NCBI GenBank assembly: GCA_051891855.1
Contig: JBJFFP010000005.1
Location: 1 to 22,515 of the forward strand
Source: SFDP01 sp051891855
GTDB lineage: Bacteria > Bacillota > Clostridia > Lachnospirales > Lachnospiraceae
Reading direction: 5' to 3'
Length of the DNA stretch: 22,515 bases
In this document: one piece after another, positions 8,053 through 16,065 of the stretch
Layout: each line of letters opens with the position of its first letter
How positions within the stretch are numbered: the stretch's first letter is position 1
Made by a program: the position numbers and the translations under genes
Notes under the pieces: generated by a model
Told to the model about the DNA's origin: nothing
The model's input: the letters and a program-made list of their open reading frames with translations, nothing else
The model's database searches: none

Positions 8053-8080
8053 TGGTTGTCGGCGACAAAAGGAGGAAGAG

Positions 8081-8752
8081 ATGAAGGGCTTATTAAGAAA
8101 GGATTTTTATCAATACAGGAAATATTGCTGGTACTACATTTTACTTGCGTTATGCTTTTTTTTCAGTGGTATTTTATTAGGAGAAGGAAGTATTTATTTC
8201 CTATTTTATCCAATTATATTTTTGGGTATGTTGCCCATGACCATTATGGCTTATGAGGAAAGGGAACAGTGGAATGTTTACAGCAGGCTATTGCCTTATA
8301 AGGTCTCCTGGCTGGTATCAGTAAAATATATAGCTGTTTTGGCAATAAATATCGTATTGGATTTTCTGGTAATCGTTTTAATAAAGCTGAAATTTAATCT
8401 AAATCTATCTTTTGGGGAAAGCTTAATGAGCGATCCCATAACGGAAGAAGCCGCCGGGGGAATAATTGCTATTCTTTTTATCACAGGACTTTTAGGCCCC
8501 GCCTTCGTTTATCCGCTGTGCTTTAAAAAGGGAGTGGAGAATGCAAGATTAATCAGAAGCCTGTATATTATCCTTCTTTTTGTATTGATTGGAGCTTTTG
8601 AAAATCTGATGGAGTATACGGGGAGGGCAATATTTATTAATACGGCAATAAATGGAACAGCGAGCATTTTGGGCAGCATTATCATCAGCCTGACCATTTT
8701 CGGCTTATCCTGGCTTCTTTCTGTCAAGTACTATGAGAAGCGGGAATATTAA
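8081..8752 (+). CDS. ABC-2-type transporter permease
   Basis: This 223-residue integral membrane protein has about six hydrophobic segments: roughly 18-35, 40-58, 85-105, 125-150, 160-178 and 195-213. The N-terminal MKGLLRKDFYQYRKY is typical of ABC-2 permeases, which begin with a short amphipathic cytoplasmic stretch. A strong AAAGGAGG lies five bases before the ATG. It is the only permease in the unit, so it probably acts as a homodimer with the upstream ATPase. It ends 18 bases from the convergent sensor kinase gene, and I see no hairpin terminator between them. Confidence 0.88.
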   Translation: MKGLLRKDFYQYRKYCWYYILLALCFFFSGILLGEGSIYFLFYPIIFLGMLPMTIMAYEEREQWNVYSRLLPYKVSWLVSVKYIAVLAINIVLDFLVIVLIKLKFNLNLSFGESLMSDPITEEAAGGIIAILFITGLLGPAFVYPLCFKKGVENARLIRSLYIILLFVLIGAFENLMEYTGRAIFINTAINGTASILGSIIISLTIFGLSWLLSVKYYEKREY

Positions 8753-8770
8753 TTATTTATCCGTAACAGA

Positions 8771-10132
8771 TTATACCGGAAAAGAGAAATAAAAGCAGGT
8801 GCCTACTCCCGGTTCACTTTCTACACGGATGCTTCCGCCATGGGCCTTGACAATCCATTTAACCATAGGCAGTCCCAATCCGGCTCCCTGACTGTCACCG
8901 GAGGTACGGGAGCTGTCTGCCTGATAGAAGCGTTCCCAGATATGGGGTAAATGCTCCGGGGCAATGCCGATTCCGTCATCCTGTATACTGCCCTCAATAC
9001 ATCCCTTTCCGGCAGACAGGGTAAGCAGAATATGTCCGCCTGCCTTACCGTAGGTAATGGCATTATTAATCAGATTAATGAAAAAGCGCATCATCATGGT
9101 TTCATCAGCTGACAGAATCAGGTTGGGCTGCAGGGTGTGCTTAATGGTAATCTGACAAAGAGAGGCTCTTTCCTGCTGCTCTTCACAGATAACCTCGGCC
9201 AGCTGACTTAAGTTGATTTCTTCTTTGTGCAGGGCCAGCCGTTCACTGTCAGCTCTTGCCAGTGTTAAAAGCTGGGAAATCAGCCCTGACATTTTCTTCC
9301 CCTGATTACGAATGGATTTCAGACATTCTATCCGTTCCTCAAGGGAGGTATCGGCTAAAAGGGCATAATCGCATTGAGAGAGAATTACAGCAGTGGGGGT
9401 ACGCAATTCATGGGAAACATCGGACGTGAACTGTTTTTCCCGCTCAAAGGCAGCCTGGAGACGATCCATCATATGATCAAAGGTATGGGCCAGTCTGTGC
9501 ACCTCGTCTTTTCCGGCATCTAACTGAATACGTTGTGAAAGATCGGTTCCCTTGCTGATGGCAAAGGCAGTATCCGTTACCTTGTCCAGAGGAGCCAGTG
9601 CACGGCGGATAATCAGATAGCCGCCTATAAGGATACCAAGAAGGAAAAAAGGAAAAATCACCAGAGAGATTCTAAGCAGGGTCACCATCATTCTTTCCGT
9701 AGAAGTCTGGGAGGTGATTCCTCTTACCCAAAGAGGGCCATATCCCTCAAGCTCCATATAATAGTCATAAAGATACCATTGGGTGTAAAAATCGTACTCC
9801 TGCTGAAGCTCGTCCATAATCAGGGATGAAGTACCGCTGTAGTAGGAGGGAAGACGTCCGTAGAGAAAATTTCCATATGCGTCATAAACGGACAGGTAGA
9901 TTCCCTCCCCGATTCCCAGGGAATTAAAATCATCCTGAAATTCAAGCAGATTATTTCGGTATCTGATTTCTCTAAAGCTTTTGATAACTGTATTTTTTAA
10001 TCGGTTTTCGGTGCTGGACAGTACCCGGGTATTACTTACGGATAATAAAAGACCCAGCGTTAAAACAACCAGCAGGGTCATAAAGATGGTGTACCACAGG
10101 GTGATTTTGAATTTAATCGAAAGTTTCTTCAT
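8771..10132 (-). CDS. HAMP-domain sensor histidine kinase
   Basis: This 453-residue membrane kinase has a first membrane helix at about 11-31, an extracytoplasmic domain of about 120 residues rich in Tyr, and a second helix at about 153-175. A HAMP linker spans about 176-232. The dimerisation/phosphoacceptor motif SHELRTP has H241. In the ATPase domain the N box is NLINN (353-357), G1 is DDGIG (385-389), the F box is ERFYQAD and G2 is GAGLGLP. All key residues are present, so it should be active. It starts 8 bases after the response regulator stop and is the last gene of a three-gene operon. The signal is unknown; the external domain has no family I recognise. Confidence 0.95.
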   Translation of the reverse strand: MKKLSIKFKITLWYTIFMTLLVVLTLGLLLSVSNTRVLSSTENRLKNTVIKSFREIRYRNNLLEFQDDFNSLGIGEGIYLSVYDAYGNFLYGRLPSYYSGTSSLIMDELQQEYDFYTQWYLYDYYMELEGYGPLWVRGITSQTSTERMMVTLLRISLVIFPFFLLGILIGGYLIIRRALAPLDKVTDTAFAISKGTDLSQRIQLDAGKDEVHRLAHTFDHMMDRLQAAFEREKQFTSDVSHELRTPTAVILSQCDYALLADTSLEERIECLKSIRNQGKKMSGLISQLLTLARADSERLALHKEEINLSQLAEVICEEQQERASLCQITIKHTLQPNLILSADETMMMRFFINLINNAITYGKAGGHILLTLSAGKGCIEGSIQDDGIGIAPEHLPHIWERFYQADSSRTSGDSQGAGLGLPMVKWIVKAHGGSIRVESEPGVGTCFYFSFPV

Positions 10133-10140
10133 GATAATCT

Positions 10141-10809
10141 CTATTCCTTTAGAACGTAGCCCACACCGCGAACGGTATGAATCAGTTTATGCTCAAAGGG
10201 CTCATCCACTTTTTTTCTGAGATAGCGGATATATACATCCACCAGATTGGAGCCGCCTTCGTAATCATAGTTCCAGATATGCTCTTCAATTTTTTCCCGG
10301 CTTAATACAATACCCTGATTAAGGATGAGATATTCCAATATGGAAAACTCCTTTGCAGACAGCTTGATGGGAGTGTCACCGCGAAAAACATTATGGGCTG
10401 CCAAATCTACCTTTAAGTCAGCCAGCCGGTAGGTGTTTTGTGCATTTCCACTCTTTTTACGAAGAAGCACACGGATACGGGCCAATAATTCATCGAAGGC
10501 AAAGGGCTTTACCAGATAGTCATCGGCACCTGCATCCAGACCCTCCACTCGCTGGGAGACAGAGTCTCTGGCCGTAAGAAAGAGAACCGGAAGGGTGCTG
10601 CCTGCCAGGCGGATAGATTTCAGTACCTGGATTCCGTTCATTCCGGGCATCATAATATCCAAGATGGCAGCATCATATTCGGTATTGGTTAAATAGAACA
10701 GTGCATCCTCACCATTCAGGCAGGAATCCACACTGTAGCCGTTCTTTTCCAGTGTTTTGACAATAACCTTATTCAGTTCCTTTTCATCTTCGGCCAATAA
10801 AATGCGCAT
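10141..10809 (-). CDS. OmpR/PhoB-family response regulator
   Basis: This 222-residue regulator has a receiver domain with the acidic pair E7/D8, the phospho-acceptor D51 (LDIMMPGMNG), T79 and K101 (VKPF). A C-terminal winged helix covers about 125-222 (LSAKEFSILEYLI, LVDVYIRYLRKKV, HTVRGVGYVL). I chose the ATG at 10809 because MRILLAEDE is the canonical receiver start and GGAGG lies nine bases upstream. An in-frame ATG at 10836 would add nine residues inside the upstream gene. The upstream DUF5050 gene ends one base before this start, which suggests translational coupling. It is the cognate partner of the kinase that follows. Confidence 0.95.
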   Translation of the reverse strand: MRILLAEDEKELNKVIVKTLEKNGYSVDSCLNGEDALFYLTNTEYDAAILDIMMPGMNGIQVLKSIRLAGSTLPVLFLTARDSVSQRVEGLDAGADDYLVKPFAFDELLARIRVLLRKKSGNAQNTYRLADLKVDLAAHNVFRGDTPIKLSAKEFSILEYLILNQGIVLSREKIEEHIWNYDYEGGSNLVDVYIRYLRKKVDEPFEHKLIHTVRGVGYVLKE

Positions 10810-10810
10810 T

Positions 10811-11827
10811 TCAATTTTCCTCCGTATAGGGAACAAACTGCCCCACTAAAACAGGCCCAAAGGTTGATTGATGATAAACCGGTGCAGGTAAATCATATTC
10901 ATTGAAATAAACATAGTTGGAAGTAATATTGATGTTCTGAAAAACTCCTCTTGCCACAATTTCCATGTCAGAGCCATCGGTTCGCATCCGAACCAGGGCA
11001 GGCTCAGTTTGAGAGCTTCTCTGATAATAAATCATGTCTCCGTAAACATTAAAGGTATCGACTCGGTCTGTTGTCAAGACCTGATTCTCACCGGTATAAG
11101 GGTCATAGCGGTGAAGTTCATAATCCGTTTCCATATCCATGAAATAAATATAATTTCCGTAATAGACGGGGTTCCAAACCCGATGCTGCCAAAAGAGGCT
11201 GTTCGTACCGGTAATGGTATCATAGGCATAGAGATAATGGTAATCCTCCGAGTTGGTATAGTAAATTACGCCACCGGCTGTTGAAGCGGGAGAAATCATG
11301 CTTTGGAAGAGGGTTTCCTCCGAGGATTTATCAATGGACATTCTATCCAGATAGGTTCCCGTTTTATTGGTATAATGCTGGTAATAGAGGTCATTATTGA
11401 TCAGGGTAATAATACCGGCAGGATCCCGCTTTAAGCAGGTGGCAGCAGAGCCGTCCTTTTTCATCCGGTAAAGGCCAACGGTCTTAAGGACGTAACCCAG
11501 TCCGGAGCCGCTGCCGGAGCTTTTCTGATAAAAATAGAGAAAATCACCTCCTGCATTGATGGAGGAAACTCCCATGGAAGAGACTTTTTCTACCTGGGTT
11601 TCGTCGGGATTCATGACATAAAGATTATCTTCATCATAGGGATTGGCAAAATAGACCTTTCCTTCCGATTCACAGAAAAGACCATTATTGATCAGGTTAC
11701 CCGCAGTATTTCCTATGGTGCCTTCCGGGTTGGAAGGGATGTGATTTTTCCAGAAGGAAAAAAACATAAGAATGGCTATGACAATAAGAATAATGGCAGG
11801 AATAATCAGTTCTTTTATCTTTTGCAT
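10811..11827 (-). CDS. DUF5050-type membrane-anchored beta-propeller-like protein
   Basis: This 338-residue protein has one N-terminal membrane helix (about residues 8-25) and a large outside part made of repeated short beta-strand units of the form YFANPYDEDNLYVMN, IYYTNSEDYHYLYAYD, IYFMDMETDYELHRYD and IYYQRSSQTEPALVRM. This pattern of Tyr-rich strands followed by a tight turn and Asp is typical of DUF5050, which is thought to fold as a beta propeller. It has no visible catalytic motif. GGAGG lies nine bases before the ATG. It is the first gene of the operon and its stop lies one base from the response regulator start, so it may serve as an accessory sensor or be a target made with the two-component pair. 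The role is inferred from position only. Confidence 0.8.
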   Translation of the reverse strand: MQKIKELIIPAIILIVIAILMFFSFWKNHIPSNPEGTIGNTAGNLINNGLFCESEGKVYFANPYDEDNLYVMNPDETQVEKVSSMGVSSINAGGDFLYFYQKSSGSGSGLGYVLKTVGLYRMKKDGSAATCLKRDPAGIITLINNDLYYQHYTNKTGTYLDRMSIDKSSEETLFQSMISPASTAGGVIYYTNSEDYHYLYAYDTITGTNSLFWQHRVWNPVYYGNYIYFMDMETDYELHRYDPYTGENQVLTTDRVDTFNVYGDMIYYQRSSQTEPALVRMRTDGSDMEIVARGVFQNINITSNYVYFNEYDLPAPVYHQSTFGPVLVGQFVPYTEEN

Positions 11828-11878
11828 TAGGTCTTACCTCCCCCGCCGGAATGTTTATTTGTATTCGGCTATATCTAT

Positions 11879-11937
11879 AGTATAGTGCCAGATTGACTTG
11901 CTATCAAGCCAAAATTAGAGTAAACTTTTAGTTAACT
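11879..11937 (-). promoter_or_regulatory. Promoter of the DUF5050-regulator-kinase operon with an 11-bp direct repeat
   Basis: On the minus strand TTGATA (11902-11907) is spaced 17 bases from TATACT (11879-11884). Upstream, AGTTAACT (11930-11937) and AGTTTACT (11919-11926) form a direct repeat with an 11-base step, ending 11 bases before the -35 box. OmpR/PhoB-type regulators bind such repeats, so autoregulation by the operon's own response regulator is plausible. The promoter boxes are strong; the operator is inferred. Confidence 0.65.
11893..11921 (+). promoter_or_regulatory. Candidate promoter of pheA
   Basis: TTGACT (11893-11898) is spaced 17 bases from TAGAGT (11916-11921) and points towards pheA, leaving a leader of about 60 bases. 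It overlaps the opposite promoter. The -10 match is poor, so this is tentative. I see no T-box or other riboswitch in the 161-base space. Confidence 0.35.
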
Positions 11938-11988
11938 GGATAAAAAGAGAAAAGAAAGCTGTCATTTTACAGCAGATTGTGAGGAAAG

Positions 11989-13116
11989 ATGAAAGAACTG
12001 GCAGTATTACGGGAAGAGCTGGATTGTATTGATAAAAAAATCGTGGAGCTGTATCAACAGCGCCTGGAGGTTTGCGAGGGTGTGGCGGAGTACAAAATTG
12101 CCAACGGAAAGATGGTGCTGGATCGGGAGCGGGAGGAAGCCAAAATTCAGAGTGTCAGTGCTCTGGCAGACAATGAATTTAATGAAAAGGCCATAAGAGA
12201 GCTGTTTGAGCAAATCATGTCCGTCAGCCGTAAGCTGCAGTATCGTAAGCTTTCTTCAAATAGGACATTGAGACTTCCCTTTGAGGCAGTGGAGGCCTTG
12301 ACAGGAAAGGATACGCAGGTAGTTTTTCAGGGAGCGCCGGGTTCCTATTCCCAGGAGGCAATGGAGTCCTTTTTTGGAAAAGAAATAAGCAGCTTTTCCG
12401 TGGAGACCTTTCGACAGGCTATGTGTGCTTTAGAGGAGGGCAGTGCTGATTATGCGGTGCTTCCTATTGAAAATTCCACAGCAGGAATCGTCAGTGAAAT
12501 CTATGATTTGCTGGTGGAGTTTGAGCATTATATCGTGGGAGAACAGGTAGTCAAAATCGAACACTGCCTGCTGGGAATACCGGGGACAAAGCTGGAGGAA
12601 GTGGATACCGTTTTTTCCCATCCCCAATCCCTGATGCAAAGTGACGGATTTTTAAGGCAGCATCCCTCATGGAAGCAGGTCAGCCTGCTGAATAATGCTT
12701 TTGCTGCCAGAAAGGTAAAGGAAGAAGGAAGAAAAAATCAGGCTGCCATTGCCAGTCGGCGTGCAGGAGAGATTTATGGGCTTGAGGTATTAAAGCAGGG
12801 AGTAAATCAGGCGCAGAACAACTGTACCCGCTTTATTGTGGTAACCAATCGGAAGATTTTCCATCAAAATGCAGGCAAGGTCAGTCTTTGCTTTGAAATT
12901 CCTCATGAAAGCGGCTCCCTTTACCATATTCTTTCCCATTTTATTTATAATAATCTGAATCTGACCAAGATTGAATCCAGACCTATTCAGGAAAGAAGCT
13001 TTGAGTATCGCTTTTTTATTGACTTTGACGGTAATCTTAAGGACAGCGGAGTGAGAAATGCCCTAAGAGGACTTAGAGAAGAAACCACTAATATGAAAAT
13101 TTTAGGAAATTACTAA
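11989..13116 (+). CDS. pheA: Bifunctional chorismate mutase/prephenate dehydratase
   Basis: This 375-residue cytosolic enzyme turns chorismate into prephenate and then phenylpyruvate in phenylalanine synthesis. The N-terminal AroQ-type mutase covers about 1-88 (LREELDCIDKKIVELYQQR, LDREREE). The prephenate dehydratase domain spans about 108-285, with NSTAG (162-166) and the catalytic TRF motif (280-282, NNCTRF). A C-terminal ACT domain covers about 297-372. The ACT ESRP motif for phenylalanine binding is intact (329-332), while the usual GALV is GSLY (309-312), so feedback inhibition is likely but may differ in strength. The ATG follows GAGGAAAG. It heads a run of plus-strand genes whose other members are not in aromatic synthesis. 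Confidence 0.96.
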   Translation: MKELAVLREELDCIDKKIVELYQQRLEVCEGVAEYKIANGKMVLDREREEAKIQSVSALADNEFNEKAIRELFEQIMSVSRKLQYRKLSSNRTLRLPFEAVEALTGKDTQVVFQGAPGSYSQEAMESFFGKEISSFSVETFRQAMCALEEGSADYAVLPIENSTAGIVSEIYDLLVEFEHYIVGEQVVKIEHCLLGIPGTKLEEVDTVFSHPQSLMQSDGFLRQHPSWKQVSLLNNAFAARKVKEEGRKNQAAIASRRAGEIYGLEVLKQGVNQAQNNCTRFIVVTNRKIFHQNAGKVSLCFEIPHESGSLYHILSHFIYNNLNLTKIESRPIQERSFEYRFFIDFDGNLKDSGVRNALRGLREETTNMKILGNY

Positions 13117-13154
13117 GGTGTGGACATCTGTATCAGAGGATAAAGGAGAAAAAA

Positions 13155-14474
13155 ATGCGCAGGCAGGAATTAATAATATTCAGGGACTTTGAAGAGGGAC
13201 AGCTGCTGGAGGATATGGTTTGCCTGATGGAGAACGCTTCGGGCTCACTTTCTGATAAGGTTAAGATGAAGGCATTAGGCTACAGCTGTATTCATCATTT
13301 ATTGGAAATGGCAGGACGTTATGGCTTTGGCGGAAATCTATGGCATTGCTATCTTACCAATCTTTTGGTTAATCATGAAAACAGCTACAGCTTAAGCTGT
13401 GAAATTCGGGGAGAGGTAGAAGGAACCATTAATGGAGCAGTACTTCACGATATCAGCATTTTCAAGGAGTTTTTTGATTTTGATTTTGCTCCGTTGATGA
13501 AGGAGCTGGGAGTAGAGGAATATAGGCTGGTGGAAAATTATTATGCCGGCAGCCGGGAGAGTAAGGTATACAATAGCCGAATACGAGACAGGATATGTAC
13601 TTTGGCAGGAAAATTCAAAGAGAACACCTCGCCGGAGGAAATGAAAAAGACACTTACCGATTTTTACAGGGAATATGGAGTAGGAAAGTTCGGACTACAT
13701 AAGGCCTTCCGTGTGGAAGAGGGGAAGGGAAGAAGGGAAATTGTTCCCATCTTAAACATTGCGCATGTACATCTGGACGATTTGATAGGCTATGAAATTC
13801 CCAAAAAGAAGCTGATTGACAATACGGAAGCCTTTGTCTGCGGCAGAAAAGCCAATAACTGTCTTCTTTACGGAGACGCGGGAACGGGTAAATCCTCCAG
13901 TATTAAGGCGATTGCTAATCAATATTATGAACGGGGCCTGAGAATCATTGAAATCTATAAGCATCAGTTCACTGCACTGAATGATATCATTGCACAGATT
14001 AAAAATCGTAATTATAAGTTTATTATTTATATGGACGATTTAAGCTTTGAGGATTTCGAGATAGAGTATAAATACCTTAAGGCAGTCATTGAAGGAGGAC
14101 TGGAAAAGAAGCCGGACAATGTGCTGATTTATGCCACCTCCAACAGACGGCATCTGGTACGGGAGAAATTTTCCGATAAAGAGGATAGGCGGGATGATCT
14201 GCATGCCGGAGATACAGTACAGGAAAAGCTTTCCTTAGTGGCAAGATTTGGCGTAACTATATTCTTTGGTGCACCGGATAAGAAAGAATTTCAGGGTATT
14301 GTTTCTGCACTGGCACAGCGACATGCCGTGGACATGGAGGAACAACAGCTTTTGGCAGAGGCCAATAAGTGGGAGCTGGCTCATGGAGGCCTATCCGGAA
14401 GATGCGCCCAACAGTTCATCGATTATCTTTTAGGTCTGCAGAAGGCAGATGAGAAAGGAGAAGATAGGAAATGA
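13155..14474 (+). CDS. DUF815-family AAA ATPase
   Basis: This 439-residue protein has an N-terminal helical part of about 190 residues with no domain I recognise. A DUF815-type P-loop ATPase domain follows: Walker A GDAGTGKSS (240-248), Walker B FIIYMDDLSFE (289-299) and sensor 1 IYATSNRRHL with N330. The phrase HLDDLIGYEIPKKKLIDNT before the P-loop is characteristic of DUF815. The biochemical role of the family is not established. AAAGGAG lies six bases before the ATG, 38 bases after pheA. Its last codons overlap the Ppx gene by 4 bases (ATGA), implying coupled translation and perhaps a functional link to polyphosphate or alarmone turnover. It may act as a loader or remodelling ATPase, but nothing in the sequence identifies the client. 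Confidence 0.88.
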   Translation: MRRQELIIFRDFEEGQLLEDMVCLMENASGSLSDKVKMKALGYSCIHHLLEMAGRYGFGGNLWHCYLTNLLVNHENSYSLSCEIRGEVEGTINGAVLHDISIFKEFFDFDFAPLMKELGVEEYRLVENYYAGSRESKVYNSRIRDRICTLAGKFKENTSPEEMKKTLTDFYREYGVGKFGLHKAFRVEEGKGRREIVPILNIAHVHLDDLIGYEIPKKKLIDNTEAFVCGRKANNCLLYGDAGTGKSSSIKAIANQYYERGLRIIEIYKHQFTALNDIIAQIKNRNYKFIIYMDDLSFEDFEIEYKYLKAVIEGGLEKKPDNVLIYATSNRRHLVREKFSDKEDRRDDLHAGDTVQEKLSLVARFGVTIFFGAPDKKEFQGIVSALAQRHAVDMEEQQLLAEANKWELAHGGLSGRCAQQFIDYLLGLQKADEKGEDRK

Positions 14475-16021
14475 AGCTGAAATTATTTGCAGCTATTGAT
14501 GTGGGAAGCTTTGAGATTACCTGTAAAATCTTTGAGTTTTCAGCAAAAAACGGAATGAAGGAAGTGGATATTCTTCGCCACAGAATGGATTTGGGCAGCG
14601 AAACCTTTGCAGAGGGGAAAATCGGCAAGGAAAAGGTGAATGAGCTTTGTCAGATATTAAATTCCTTTAAGGAAGTCATGGAAGGCTATGGAGTAGACGG
14701 ATATAGGGCCTATGGCACCAGTGCAATCAGGGAGACAGAGAATACGCTGATTCTCTTGGATCAGATTGAGCAGAGAACGGGAATACGTATAGAAGTATTA
14801 AGCAATTCCGAGCAGAGGTTTTTAAATTATAAGGCGATTGCTTCAAAGGGAAATGAATTTAACCGGATCATCGAGAAGGGAACAGCCATTTTGGATATTG
14901 GGGGAGGAAGCATACAGATTTCGCTTTTTGACCGGGATACCCTTGTGGCCACCCAGAATCTCAGACTGGGGGTACTAAGGCTTCAGGAAAAAATCCGTCA
15001 TCTGGCCAGCAATAACACCAGGTATGAAAGTCTTCTGGATGAGATGATCGGCACCCAGCTGGCGGTATTTAAAAAAATGTACCTTAAGGACAGAGTAATT
15101 GAAAATATTGTGGTGGTGGATGATTACGTTTCCACTCTGATGCAGAAATACGAGAAGGAAGGAAAGAATACAGCACATTTAAGCCTGGAAGAGTTTAGTG
15201 AGCATCTGCTGCTTGCACGGCAAAATTCCTTTACAGATCTGTCCCGTCGCTATGGGGTGACGGAAGAAAGCATGGAGCTGATTTTTATTTCGGGAGTGAT
15301 TATCAGACGCTGCATGAAGGTGATGGGAGCCGACCAGCTTTGGTCGCCGGGAGTAGTGCTGTGTGACGGAATCGGATATGAATATGGGCAGAAAAAGGGC
15401 CTGATCAAAGAGGCACATAATTTTGAACAGGATATTATTGCCTGTGCTCTTCATATCAGTAAACGATATATGGGAAATAAAAAGAGAAGCGAAACCCTGG
15501 AGAATATCGCTTTGAATATCTTCGATCACATGAAGAAAATTCACGGTCTGGGAAAACGGGAAAGACTGCTGCTGATTCTGTCAACGCTTCTTCATGATTG
15601 CGGAAAATACATCAGTATGAGTAATCTGGCAGACTGCTCCTACAATATCATTATGTCCACGGAGATTATCGGACTTTCCCATACAGAGAGAGAAATTGTG
15701 GCCAATGTGGTAAAATATAACCATCAGCAGTTTGGCTATTACGAGGAGGTGGCCAGAAGCTCCAATCTGGATCGGGGAACCTATCTGCTTATTGCCAAGC
15801 TGACGGCAATTCTAAAGGTTGCCAATGCCCTGGATAAAAGTCATAGGCATAAATTTAAGGATATTCGGGTTTCCCTGAAGGATACCACCCTTTTGATTAC
15901 GGTAAATACAGATGAGGATATTACCCTGGAGCAGGGTCTGATTGGCCCCAGGGCAGATTTCTTTGAAGAGGTTTACAGTGTACGTCCGTTGATTAAAAAG
16001 AAGCGGATTATCGGAAGATAA
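14471..16021 (+). CDS. ppx: Ppx/GppA-family phosphatase with C-terminal HD domain
   Basis: This 516-residue protein has an ASKHA-fold Ppx/GppA core (about 1-305): the first phosphate loop at 10-16, YGTSAIRETEN (81-91), a probable catalytic Glu at 114 (SNSEQRF) and the second loop DIGGGS (142-147). A C-terminal HD-type domain (about 320-505) has HDCGKY (H375, D376) and further histidines at 404 and 418. Members hydrolyse inorganic polyphosphate from the end and/or convert pppGpp to ppGpp. The first loop reads DVGSFEI in place of the usual DIGSNS, a notable departure. The gene overlaps the ATPase gene by 4 bases and is followed 44 bases later by polyphosphate kinase, which favours a polyphosphate role. 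Confidence 0.9.
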   Translation: MKLKLFAAIDVGSFEITCKIFEFSAKNGMKEVDILRHRMDLGSETFAEGKIGKEKVNELCQILNSFKEVMEGYGVDGYRAYGTSAIRETENTLILLDQIEQRTGIRIEVLSNSEQRFLNYKAIASKGNEFNRIIEKGTAILDIGGGSIQISLFDRDTLVATQNLRLGVLRLQEKIRHLASNNTRYESLLDEMIGTQLAVFKKMYLKDRVIENIVVVDDYVSTLMQKYEKEGKNTAHLSLEEFSEHLLLARQNSFTDLSRRYGVTEESMELIFISGVIIRRCMKVMGADQLWSPGVVLCDGIGYEYGQKKGLIKEAHNFEQDIIACALHISKRYMGNKKRSETLENIALNIFDHMKKIHGLGKRERLLLILSTLLHDCGKYISMSNLADCSYNIIMSTEIIGLSHTEREIVANVVKYNHQQFGYYEEVARSSNLDRGTYLLIAKLTAILKVANALDKSHRHKFKDIRVSLKDTTLLITVNTDEDITLEQGLIGPRADFFEEVYSVRPLIKKKRIIGR

Positions 16022-16036
16022 ACGTATAGGATACAA

Positions 16037-16050
16037 GCTGCCCGGGCAGC
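16037..16050 (+). repeat. 14-base perfect palindrome just ahead of ppk
   Basis: GCTGCCCGGGCAGC is a perfect inverted repeat that can fold as a GC-rich stem in the mRNA, between the ppx stop and the ppk ribosome site (GAGAGG at about 16055-16060). No T-run follows, so it is not a standard terminator. A role in damping ppk translation or protecting the mRNA is possible but unproven. Confidence 0.6.
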
Positions 16051-16065
16051 AGATTGAGAGGAACA

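Noticed and set aside
8753..8770. Terminator between the convergent ABC permease and kinase genes
   Set aside because: The 18-base space shows no convincing stem or T-tract.
10809..10836. A longer start for the response regulator at 10836
   Set aside because: It would place nine extra residues (MFPIRRKIE) before the canonical MRILLAEDE and overlap the upstream gene; the GGAGG fits the ATG at 10809.
11828..11988. T-box or amino-acid-responsive leader upstream of pheA
   Set aside because: The leader after the candidate promoter is only about 60 bases, with no T-box sequence, specifier stem or terminator/antiterminator pair.
16037..16050. Intrinsic terminator between ppx and ppk, or a cloning-site artefact (CCCGGG)
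   Set aside because: No T-run follows the palindrome, and the flanking sequence is continuous native-looking operon with a ribosome site.
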